From: TTA-H9 sp002071415
GTDB taxonomy: Bacteria; Bacteroidota; Bacteroidia; Bacteroidales; TTA-H9
Length of the DNA stretch: 25,896 bases
Reading direction: 5' to 3'
Assembly (NCBI GenBank): GCA_035411425.1
Contig: DAONSX010000031.1
Span: 1 to 25,896 of the forward strand
How positions within the stretch are numbered: position 1 is the stretch's first letter; each line of letters opens with the position of its first letter. Below are positions 7,588-14,952 of the stretch, piece by piece. Both the position numbers and the translations under genes were made by a program. The notes below the pieces were generated by a model. That model saw nothing but the letters and a program-made list of their open reading frames with translations. It had not been told where the DNA came from and ran no database searches.

Positions 7588-9873
7588 CTATTTATCATCA
7601 CTTAAAATTTGCATTTCATGTCCAATAGAAAAAACCACAAAATCTCTATGCGACTTATAAAGATTGAGGATGAAAAGTGACAGGTTTTTTGTTTCGGCTA
7701 AGATGTTGAGATACAAAAGGCTATTCTTAGTTCCTGTTTCATGATTTTTTATGCGTTTTACCTGATCTTTGCGGGCTTTGTCGATATATTCATTTACTTG
7801 CTGCTGAAGTTTTACTATCTTGTCGCGTTGTTCGAGGTCGCAAGTTTCTATCATGTGCTGCAATGTATGGATAAGCTCTGAAAGGGCAGCCGAAATTCGT
7901 GTCAATTCGGCTTTTTGTGAAGGGAGGAGGCCTTTGTGGTTGTTTTCGACATGATTGAGTGCGGGTTCGGAGATATAATTGATGCAATGTGCAATTTCAC
8001 GCATAAAATCTACCACCTGTACGTAGAAATGTCCGGTTTCCACATCGTCTTCCTTAAGTTTTTCCACTACATTATGAACATTACTTTTCAGAAGCTTTGT
8101 TCGTTTATTGAATTCGTCAACTTCAGCTTGCACGGCTTTTAGTTTTTTACGGTCTTCTTTGAATAAACCCACCAGAATTCGAGTGTATAAGCGGTCGGTA
8201 GTTTTAAGAATCGAAAGAACATCGTTGTTGCAGCGAGCAATCATTTTCTCGGCTGAAATAGCGGAATCATCCGAAAGAATTTCTTGAGCTATTTTTGCTT
8301 CCTTTTCCTTGCGAACGAAGACTTTTTGCTGATGAATTAACATCAAAGCAGCGAGAATCATCAGAATAACAATAGCAGGAATTTTACCAAAGAAGATAAT
8401 AGTTGCTAAGATAAAAGCCACGCTAAATGCAATAAATGCCGTGAGGAACCAACCTGCAATAACAGTCATAACGCCCGAAACCCTGTAAACCGCACTTTCC
8501 CGACCCCATGCTCCGTCTGCAAACGACGACCCCATGGCTACCATAAATGTAACATAAGTAGTGCTCAAGGGAAGTTTATGGGAAGTGCCATAAGCAATCA
8601 AGGCACTCGAAACAACTAAATTTACCGAGGCTCTCACAAGGTCGTAAGAAATTCCTGCCTTGTGTGCCTGTTTCATTTCTTCGGCATCGGGAGGAGTAAG
8701 TCGTGAGGCAATAAATTTCTTCATTCCCTCTGGAAGTATCTTATCTGTCGTATTGCCAAATCGGATGAGCATCCTCACAATATTTCTCGAAAAAGGGTTA
8801 GGAGAAAATCTTTCCAACCCTTCTTCTTGCCTGCTCAAACTTACTTCGGTGTTGGTTACAGCTCGTGCCTTACGAGAAAAAATGAGAGTCAAACCCATGA
8901 TAATACCAGCAATAAATAAAAAATACCATGGGCTCTTGATAGGTTGAGCTAAAGCCCCCATAAATAGAGAATTAGGATCGGTAACCCCTGATTGAATATA
9001 TATTCTATACGATTCGTAGCCAGCCACAGGAACACCAATGAAATTGACCAGATCATTCCCCGCAAAAGCCATGGCAAGTGCGAAAGTGCCTGTTAAAACA
9101 ACAATCTTAAGAACATTGATTTTAAAAAGCCACATCAACAACTGAAAAATTATTGTGAAACCTACTATGCTTAAAAGCATTAAGGTAGCAGTATGAGATT
9201 CTATGTAATGAATAGTAGTTTCATCAATAAAAGCCGCTCCACGAATACCTTTCAATATTAAAAAATAAATGATGATGGTAAATGAAATTCCTCCCCAGAT
9301 TCCTCCTAAGTAAGGCAGCTTTTGCTTATAACGGAAAGTAAAAAGCAAACGGCTTATATATTGAATGACTGTTCCAAAGAAGAATGCTATTACTACCGAT
9401 AATAATATACCTGCAATAATCGCCAGAACCTTGGCAGTATTGAGGTATTCTGCCACATTAGAGACTGCCATAGGATCGATTATGGTTTTCATGACCGCAA
9501 CTGCTACTGATGCACCTAAAAGTTCAAAAATTAATGAAACAGTAGTTGAAGTGGGCAATCCTAAGTTATTGAAAGCATCCAGCATTACAATGTCGGTGAT
9601 CATAACTGCCAGAAAAATGTACATCACCTCATTAAAATAAAACATGGAAGGATTGAAAATTCCACTACGCGCTATTTCCATCATCCCACTCGAAAATAGA
9701 GTTCCTGTAACAACTCCAACAAAAGCCACCGCCAAAATTATCTTAAAGGGCGCTGCCTTTGAACCTACTGCCGAATTGAGAAAATTTACGGCATCATTCC
9801 CCACTCCAACAATAAGGTCCACAATGGCTAATAGAAACAAAAACCCGACTATGATAATATATAGACTTTCCAT
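7588..9873 (-). CDS. PiT-family inorganic phosphate permease with C-terminal PhoU-like domain
   Basis: This 761-residue inner-membrane protein carries both PiT (PF01384-type) signature repeats: GVGNDAVNFLNSAVGSKAA near residues 24-42 and FAGNDLVNFIGVPVAG around 270. Both contain the GNDxxNF core that handles phosphate. About ten to twelve hydrophobic segments extend to residue ~515. A soluble helical region (about 520-761) rich in charged residues follows and resembles PhoU; it is probably cytoplasmic and regulatory. The frame can be extended by one codon to a TTG at 9874-9876, but the ATG at 9871-9873 is preferred. Transport is expected to be coupled to H+ or Na+. A full TAATTTTG box lies 20 bp upstream. 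No pst or pho genes are nearby. Confidence 0.9.
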   Translation of the reverse strand: MESLYIIIVGFLFLLAIVDLIVGVGNDAVNFLNSAVGSKAAPFKIILAVAFVGVVTGTLFSSGMMEIARSGIFNPSMFYFNEVMYIFLAVMITDIVMLDAFNNLGLPTSTTVSLIFELLGASVAVAVMKTIIDPMAVSNVAEYLNTAKVLAIIAGILLSVVIAFFFGTVIQYISRLLFTFRYKQKLPYLGGIWGGISFTIIIYFLILKGIRGAAFIDETTIHYIESHTATLMLLSIVGFTIIFQLLMWLFKINVLKIVVLTGTFALAMAFAGNDLVNFIGVPVAGYESYRIYIQSGVTDPNSLFMGALAQPIKSPWYFLFIAGIIMGLTLIFSRKARAVTNTEVSLSRQEEGLERFSPNPFSRNIVRMLIRFGNTTDKILPEGMKKFIASRLTPPDAEEMKQAHKAGISYDLVRASVNLVVSSALIAYGTSHKLPLSTTYVTFMVAMGSSFADGAWGRESAVYRVSGVMTVIAGWFLTAFIAFSVAFILATIIFFGKIPAIVILMILAALMLIHQQKVFVRKEKEAKIAQEILSDDSAISAEKMIARCNNDVLSILKTTDRLYTRILVGLFKEDRKKLKAVQAEVDEFNKRTKLLKSNVHNVVEKLKEDDVETGHFYVQVVDFMREIAHCINYISEPALNHVENNHKGLLPSQKAELTRISAALSELIHTLQHMIETCDLEQRDKIVKLQQQVNEYIDKARKDQVKRIKNHETGTKNSLLYLNILAETKNLSLFILNLYKSHRDFVVFSIGHEMQILSDDK

Positions 9874-9892
9874 CAAATGATTAATTTGGCCA

Positions 9893-9900
9893 CAAAATTA
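9893..9900 (-). promoter_or_regulatory. Candidate -7 box for the phosphate permease gene
   Basis: The minus strand reads TAATTTTG, a full match to TAnnTTTG, leaving a short leader of roughly 13 nt to the ATG at 9873. No TTTG at -33 is evident. The placement also argues for the ATG rather than the upstream TTG as start. Confidence 0.4.
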
Positions 9901-10344
9901 TATTACTCATTTGTTCTGTAGATTATTTCCATTTTAAGAAATTGTTAATGTAATCCATTAAAATACTATCGACGTGAAATGATAGAAGAAAGATTGGAAA
10001 ACAAAGAATTCTTTTGCAATTGATAGGGTAAAATGAGATTCGATCGTGTTGACCTCCAACCAAATAAATAGTCTTATAACTCACTCCTTCAACAAGATGA
10101 TAAACAATCAAATAGAAGATCAATCCGAAACACTTCATATTTTCAGGCCGGCTTTTTTAAACTTGAAGTTTATTATTTGGGAGGAAGATTTTATGGATAA
10201 AACAAGCCGAATAACGTTCAGATTGTGAAATAAAAGGAGTAAAATGAGTGGAAACATCATTCATTTTAACCAAATGGCTAAACTTATCAATATATTGTAT
10301 TTCAATTTATTGAATCAAATTTTAGGTTTTATTAACATTTAAAA

Positions 10345-10376
10345 TTTGCACAATTTGTAAAATCGTATTTTCTTTG
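10345..10376 (+). promoter_or_regulatory. acpP promoter (Bacteroidota type)
   Basis: TTTG at 10345-10348 (-33 element) is followed after 20 bases by TTTCTTTG at 10369-10376, a 7/8 match to the TAnnTTTG -7 element. Transcription would start near 10383, giving a leader of about 22 nt to the ATG at 10406. This excludes the upstream in-frame TTG at 10382 as a start. Confidence 0.5.
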
Positions 10377-10405
10377 CAACCTTGTTTAACCAAAAAACCA
10401 CACTT

Positions 10406-10645
10406 ATGTCAGACATTGAAAACAGAGTAAAAGCTATCATTGCTGATAAGCTAAATGTTGACGAAAGTGAAGTAACCCCCGAGGCCAGCTTCACCAATGA
10501 TTTAGGGGCCGACTCCCTCGATACCGTGGAACTCATTATGGAATTTGAAAAAGAATTCAATATTGCCATTCCTGACGACCAGGCTGAGAAAATAGGCACT
10601 GTAGGCGAGGCAATAAAATTCATCGAAGGAAACATAAAGAGCTGA
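10406..10645 (+). CDS. acpP: Acyl carrier protein AcpP
   Basis: This 79-residue acidic four-helix protein carries growing acyl chains during fatty-acid synthesis. It has the phosphopantetheine attachment motif GADSLDTVELIM (the Ser in DSL) and a typical N-terminus SDIENRVKAII. The frame could be extended eight codons to a TTG, but the ATG at 10406 gives the normal ACP length and N-terminus and sits just after the predicted promoter. It is 19 bp upstream of fabF and cotranscribed with it, so the carrier and the elongating synthase are made together. Confidence 0.97.
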   Translation: MSDIENRVKAIIADKLNVDESEVTPEASFTNDLGADSLDTVELIMEFEKEFNIAIPDDQAEKIGTVGEAIKFIEGNIKS

Positions 10646-10664
10646 GGAACCTATTTAACGTTCA

Positions 10665-11921
10665 ATGATGGGATTAAGACGAGTTGTTATTAGCGGGTTA
10701 GGCGCTCTGACTCCGATAGGGAATGATGTAAATACCCTATGGGCATCATTGGTTGACGGTGTCAGTGGCGCTGGCCCTATTACAAGATTCAATGCGGAAA
10801 AGTTCAAAACGAAATTTGCGTGTGAAGTCAAGGGCTATGATCCTCTGAATTTTTTCGACAAGAAAGAAGTTCGCAAATATGACTTGTTTTCGCAATTTGG
10901 TATTGTAGCTGCCGATGAAGCTATCAATGATTCTGGTTTCAAGCAAGGGAATTATAATCCCGAGAGGGTTGGGGTGATCTGGGCTTCAGGTATAGGTGGC
11001 ATTATGACCTTAACGGAAGAAATCAGGGCTTATGTTACAGGGGATGGAACTCCCCGTTTTAGTCCATTTTTTATTCCGAAGATGATATCCGACATTACCT
11101 CAGGGCATATTGCCATAAAGCATGGATTTATGGGACCGAATTTTTCTACTGTTTCAGCCTGTGCTTCATCTGCGAATGCCATAGTAGATGCTTTCAACAA
11201 CATTCAAAGAGGAAAGGCCGATATCATTATTACAGGTGGGTCGGAGGCTTCCATAAGCGAAGCAGGAATAGGTGGGTTTAATGCCATGCACGCACTTTCT
11301 ACTCTTAATGATGATCCTCGAGCGGCTTCGAGACCTTTCGACAAAGACAGAGATGGTTTTGTAGTTGCAGAAGGTGCTGCAGCACTCGTTCTCGAAGATA
11401 TGGAACATGCCCTAGCCAGAGGAGCCAGGATTTATTGTGAGATAGCTGGAGCTGGGCTATCGGCCGACGCTTACCATATTACTTCTCCTCATCCCGAGGG
11501 AGCAGGAGCTGCAATTGCCATGAGATTAGCCATTGAAGATGCAAAACTGCAACCTTCCGACCTAGATCATATCAATACCCATGGTACTTCTACTCCTCAA
11601 GGTGATATAGCCGAGGTGAAAGCCATAATGAAAGTTTTCGGTGAACATGTTTACAACCTCAATATCAACTCGACCAAATCAATGACCGGCCATTTGCTTG
11701 GAGCCGCCGGAGCCATCGAAGCACTTGCTACGGTATTGGCTGTTTATTATGACATTGTGCCGCCTACCATCAACCATTTTACTGACGATCCCGAAATCAA
11801 CCCGGCTCTTAATTTTACCTTTCATAAGGCCCAACAAAGAACTGTGAATGCTGCTATCAGCAATACTTTCGGATTTGGCGGTCATAATGCCTCCATCCTC
11901 ATGCAGAAATTCTTCAAATGA
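10665..11921 (+). CDS. fabF: Beta-ketoacyl-ACP synthase II FabF
   Basis: FabF condenses malonyl-ACP with acyl-ACP in fatty-acid elongation. The 418-residue thiolase-fold protein has the nucleophile Cys166 in VSACASSAN, the first catalytic His306 in NTHGTSTPQGD, Lys338 in STKSMTGH and the second His343 in TGHLLGAAGA: the Cys-His-His arrangement of KAS I/II enzymes. Two consecutive ATG codons (10665 and 10668) are possible starts, differing by one residue. The C-terminus NTFGFGGHNASIL is typical and complete. It lies in the acpP-fabF-rnc operon, and rnc starts five bases downstream. Confidence 0.97.
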   Translation: MMGLRRVVISGLGALTPIGNDVNTLWASLVDGVSGAGPITRFNAEKFKTKFACEVKGYDPLNFFDKKEVRKYDLFSQFGIVAADEAINDSGFKQGNYNPERVGVIWASGIGGIMTLTEEIRAYVTGDGTPRFSPFFIPKMISDITSGHIAIKHGFMGPNFSTVSACASSANAIVDAFNNIQRGKADIIITGGSEASISEAGIGGFNAMHALSTLNDDPRAASRPFDKDRDGFVVAEGAAALVLEDMEHALARGARIYCEIAGAGLSADAYHITSPHPEGAGAAIAMRLAIEDAKLQPSDLDHINTHGTSTPQGDIAEVKAIMKVFGEHVYNLNINSTKSMTGHLLGAAGAIEALATVLAVYYDIVPPTINHFTDDPEINPALNFTFHKAQQRTVNAAISNTFGFGGHNASILMQKFFK

Positions 11922-11925
11922 TGGA

Positions 11926-12669
11926 ATGAGAAAAATTTGGTTCCGCATTAGGATTCATTTCTCCAACGATAAAAAATTTTACATCGCTTTGAAAAATATT
12001 TTCGGGTTCTGGCCCGAAAATATTTTTTTATATAAACTGGCCTTGAGGCACAAATCGGCCGCCCTTGAGTTTGTTAATGGTGAACGCCTCAGTAACGAAC
12101 GACTCGAATTTTTGGGCGATGCCATCCTCGACGCCGTTGTGGCTCACTATCTTTTCCAACTGTTCCCTTTACGTGATGAGGGCTTCCTTACTCAAATGCG
12201 TAGCAAAATAGTTAATCGCCAGCAGCTCAATGCACTTTCTCATCATCTTGGCCTCGACAATTATATCGTGGCCAGCCGCGAAATTAATCATGTCAGAAGC
12301 ATCAATGGAAATGCCTTAGAAGCACTTATAGGGGCACTTTTCCTCGATAAAGGATTCAAATTTGCCGAAAAGGTCATTATCAACCGAATCTTAAAAATAC
12401 ATTTCGATCTCGATGAACTTCAAAACAAGGATTTTAATTTCAAGAGCAAACTCATCGAGTGGGGGCAAAAAGAGAAACATCAGGTGAATTTTCTTTTAAG
12501 AGGAGAAACGGGCAAAGGTATGAACAAGCAATACCTTGTAGAAGTATTGATTGATCAGAAAAAAATTAGCGAAGGTCGCGACTTTTCCATTAAGGGAGCC
12601 GAACAAATTGCCGCCGAAAAAGCTATCCTTCGGATGAAGGAAATCTTTTCAACCTCCTCATTTAACTGA
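11926..12669 (+). CDS. rnc: Ribonuclease III
   Basis: RNase III cleaves double-stranded RNA in rRNA precursors and structured mRNAs. The 247-residue product has the signature ERLEFLGDAILD at 58-69 (Glu58, Glu61 and Asp65 as metal ligands) and a second acidic site at Glu132 in NALEALIGALFLD, where the residue matching E. coli Asp114 is Asn129. A C-terminal dsRNA-binding domain follows (about 170-243, ending GAEQIAAEKAIL). The open frame extends back into fabF to 11848, but the ATG at 11926, five bases after the fabF stop, gives a normal N-terminus. The acpP-fabF-rnc order is typical of Bacteroidota. Confidence 0.95.
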   Translation: MRKIWFRIRIHFSNDKKFYIALKNIFGFWPENIFLYKLALRHKSAALEFVNGERLSNERLEFLGDAILDAVVAHYLFQLFPLRDEGFLTQMRSKIVNRQQLNALSHHLGLDNYIVASREINHVRSINGNALEALIGALFLDKGFKFAEKVIINRILKIHFDLDELQNKDFNFKSKLIEWGQKEKHQVNFLLRGETGKGMNKQYLVEVLIDQKKISEGRDFSIKGAEQIAAEKAILRMKEIFSTSSFN

Positions 12670-12696
12670 TTAAATTCTTTTATTAGGCAAAACTAT

Positions 12697-12704
12697 TAAT
12701 TTTG
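12697..12704 (+). promoter_or_regulatory. Candidate -7 box between rnc and the next gene
   Basis: TAATTTTG is a full match to TAnnTTTG and would place the start of transcription near 12711, about 19 nt before the ATG at 12730. It suggests the small downstream gene can be expressed separately from rnc. No clear -33 TTTG is seen. Confidence 0.4.
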
Positions 12705-12729
12705 GGCTTGCTCCTCTTTTTGCTTCATC

Positions 12730-13215
12730 ATGCCTAAAACCTTAATCGAATCAGAACTTAACGAAAATTATAGGATATATTCTCTGAGCACTGATCTCCC
12801 GGATTATAAGCTGTGTTATAGCTTAAACCGTCAATTGAAATGGGATTTCAGAAGACGCAGCCATCTGCATCTGACCTTTGTTAAAAAAAATTCACCACGT
12901 CAGTTTTCTCTTTTTCAATATGAACTCGATCAGTTTGCTCGGTTTTTCTTGCTTTACCCATTCTCGGAACAAATAATTGTGCTGCCCAATTGTTTCTTTA
13001 TTCTTCAAGGATGCATTCACCTCAGCACGGAGCAAAAAATATTGGAAACCATCCGCTGGATAGATGGAATTCATTCCTTTTACTTTATTGATATTCAAAA
13101 CCCCAATGCCTCTTCGGCCATCCATGATTTTTTCGACTCATTGATTTATGATCTCGAATATCATTTACTTCAGCTCGATGTGTCTAGGGCGGCCAATGCA
13201 ATGATTCGCTATTAG
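12730..13215 (+). CDS. Small hypothetical protein, probably divergent IPExxxVDY family
   Basis: I infer this 161-residue protein to belong to the Bacteroidota IPExxxVDY family. The reasons are its place just after rnc, its size, and an N-terminal block YRIYSLSTDLPDYKLCYSLN like the family's start. The namesake motif is not recognisable: the best aligned stretch is IRWIDGIHSFYFI at 108-120, so Pro, Glu, Asp and Tyr of the motif are all replaced. No membrane segment or signal peptide is seen. The function of the family is unknown to me. The gene has its own -7 box. It appears intact and uses codons like its neighbours, so it is likely real despite the divergence. Confidence 0.6.
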   Translation: MPKTLIESELNENYRIYSLSTDLPDYKLCYSLNRQLKWDFRRRSHLHLTFVKKNSPRQFSLFQYELDQFARFFLLYPFSEQIIVLPNCFFILQGCIHLSTEQKILETIRWIDGIHSFYFIDIQNPNASSAIHDFFDSLIYDLEYHLLQLDVSRAANAMIRY

Positions 13216-13636
13216 AAGTACCCTTTTTGATGAATAATGACGAAGGGAATGATGGTTGATTCAACAATGTTGCTAAGAATATATGATTGATTATTAATGT
13301 AATAAGGTGAGGATTAGAAATTAACATGGGATTTCTTGGTTTGGGTTAAAGTATTGTAAGCTGAATTCATGTTGACATATTTTAATTCGTCGAAAACCTA
13401 ATGGTGGCTCAGATATAGGAATGTTGCGAGTCGTGTAATATACAAGAATGAATCTATCAAGGTATTGGAATAGAATAGCGGTTACAGGAATCTGACCGCT
13501 TGAATTGGAAGAACAGAATGCAGGTTGCTTTTGGAATTGGCTAAATTGAATCGAAAGGATTTCTCTGGATTCTTATAGGTGGCTAATTATCTATATCAAT
13601 TCGAATCAGGATGATGATATAGAACAAGGAAAATTT
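13216..13636. other. Intergenic region with a startless open frame on the minus strand
   Basis: 421 bases between convergent genes with no standard gene. On the minus strand a frame of 83 codons stays open from 13572 to the stop at 13321-13323 but has no ATG. Its translation contains PVTAILFQYLDRFI and SEPPLGFRRIK. I do not recognise a family; it is either a decayed gene or chance. No clear terminator hairpin is visible. Confidence 0.35.
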
Positions 13637-14944
13637 TTATCGAGCGAATTGATCTATGATTTGGGCTAATTGAGCGGTCAATGCTTTGCGTGAATATTTT
13701 TCGACTTTAGGGGAGCTCCTTCGAAGGTTATCCCCTTTTTGCCAGATCTCATAATGACTGCGTAAAAATGATAACACTTCGTTGTTCTGGTCATAATCGA
13801 ACATGATTCCCGAATGGGTTTCATCGAGTATTTTTGAGGCATCTCCGTCAGGAGGCCCTATGCCCAGAATCGGGTTTCCAGTAGCCATGTACTCGAAAAG
13901 TTTTCCTGTCAGAATTCCTTTATTTTCGTTGATTTTTGGTATTGCCAAGAGCAAGACGTCAGCAGCCATCATTTGAGTAATGGCTTCACGGTGAGGAAGA
14001 TAATCGATTATGGACAACATATTTTCCAAACCATTGTTTTTCAAAGATTGCAGAATTTCGGGAGAAATTTTTCCAATGAATTGGATATGAATTTTAATAT
14101 TTGGGTTGCTGTTTTTGAGATGCTTTACGGCATGAATAAGAGCATCTATATTATAAGCTGTTGACAGAGTCCCGGTATAGGTAATTGTAAAAGATTCGTT
14201 CTTTGGCTGATTGGAAATACTGTTAAAATCTTCATCATCGAAGCCGTTGGGAATGACGTGAATTTTATCCTCTGAGATTTTGGCTGATTTGGAAAGGAAA
14301 AGATTTTTTATGGATGGGCTCACCACGAGGATGGCATCGGCGTTTTCGAGAACCGAAAGTTCGAGTTGGGCATCTTTGTGTTTTATCCACGGAAGATGTC
14401 GGAATTCGTCGTAATAGTATATATCTGTCCATGGATCACGAAGATCGGCCATCCATGGAATTTTTGTGCGTTGTTTGAGCTTGAGGCCTGCAAGTTGAGT
14501 AGAATGCGGAGGCGAGGAGGTAACAATAGCGGCTGGGATATCTTGTTTTATCAGTTCGAGTGCTTGTGCAATAAGAAATTTATTCCAACCTTTTCGAGGG
14601 TCAGGAATAAAAAGGTTTCCACGTAATGTACGAGCCAAGACCTGAGAAAGCCCCGGTTTCCCTTCTCCGGCAAAACCTGGCTTAGGGAGTTTATTTTGGC
14701 TTGCCGTGATGTTGTAAAATCGGAATGGCTCGCGGGTTTTTGTCTTGTAAACTTTAATATAATCTGGAATTTCTTTTTCAAGAGATGGGTCTAACAAAGG
14801 ATAATAAGCCCATTTTGGATCGACGGTAATAACAGAGGGGATATAACCGAACTGAGGAAGATATCTTGTAAATTTCAGAGAGCGCTGAACGCCCGGACCT
14901 CCGCTGGGAGGCCAGTAGTAAGTGATATAAAGCAATGACTTCAT
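13637..14944 (-). CDS. Glycosyltransferase family 4 protein
   Basis: This 435-residue GT-B-fold protein probably transfers a sugar from a nucleotide-sugar donor to a surface glycan or lipid-linked acceptor on the cytoplasmic face. The N-terminus LLYITYYWPPSGGPGVQR is the acceptor-side strand and Gly-rich loop typical of GT4. The C-terminal half carries VIPNGFDDEDF, FTITYTGTL and the EX7E-like stretch KLFEYMATGNPILGI of the donor site. No signal peptide is present. The start lies eight bases downstream of the yfhO-like gene, so the two form an operon. Donor and acceptor cannot be told from sequence. Confidence 0.85.
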   Translation of the reverse strand: MKSLLYITYYWPPSGGPGVQRSLKFTRYLPQFGYIPSVITVDPKWAYYPLLDPSLEKEIPDYIKVYKTKTREPFRFYNITASQNKLPKPGFAGEGKPGLSQVLARTLRGNLFIPDPRKGWNKFLIAQALELIKQDIPAAIVTSSPPHSTQLAGLKLKQRTKIPWMADLRDPWTDIYYYDEFRHLPWIKHKDAQLELSVLENADAILVVSPSIKNLFLSKSAKISEDKIHVIPNGFDDEDFNSISNQPKNESFTITYTGTLSTAYNIDALIHAVKHLKNSNPNIKIHIQFIGKISPEILQSLKNNGLENMLSIIDYLPHREAITQMMAADVLLLAIPKINENKGILTGKLFEYMATGNPILGIGPPDGDASKILDETHSGIMFDYDQNNEVLSFLRSHYEIWQKGDNLRRSSPKVEKYSRKALTAQLAQIIDQFAR

Positions 14945-14952
14945 AGAAGGGT

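Larger units (their letters stand above)
9874..10405. other. Divergent intergenic region between the phosphate permease gene and acpP
   Basis: About 530 bases separating divergent genes. It contains the permease -7 box (9893-9900) and the acpP promoter (10345-10376). In between are two very short reading frames, each with a purine-rich SD-like sequence: 10193-10228 (11 codons, preceded by GGAGGAAG) and 10244-10342 (32 codons, preceded by AAGGAG). Longer frames of 60-71 codons on both strands at 9923-10228 have no recognisable similarity and look like chance ORFs. Confidence 0.45.

Noticed and set aside
9923..10138. 71-codon minus-strand ORF in the permease-acpP gap
   Set aside because: No recognisable motif, no promoter or start context, and an equally long frame overlaps it on the other strand. 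Probably chance in AT-rich DNA.
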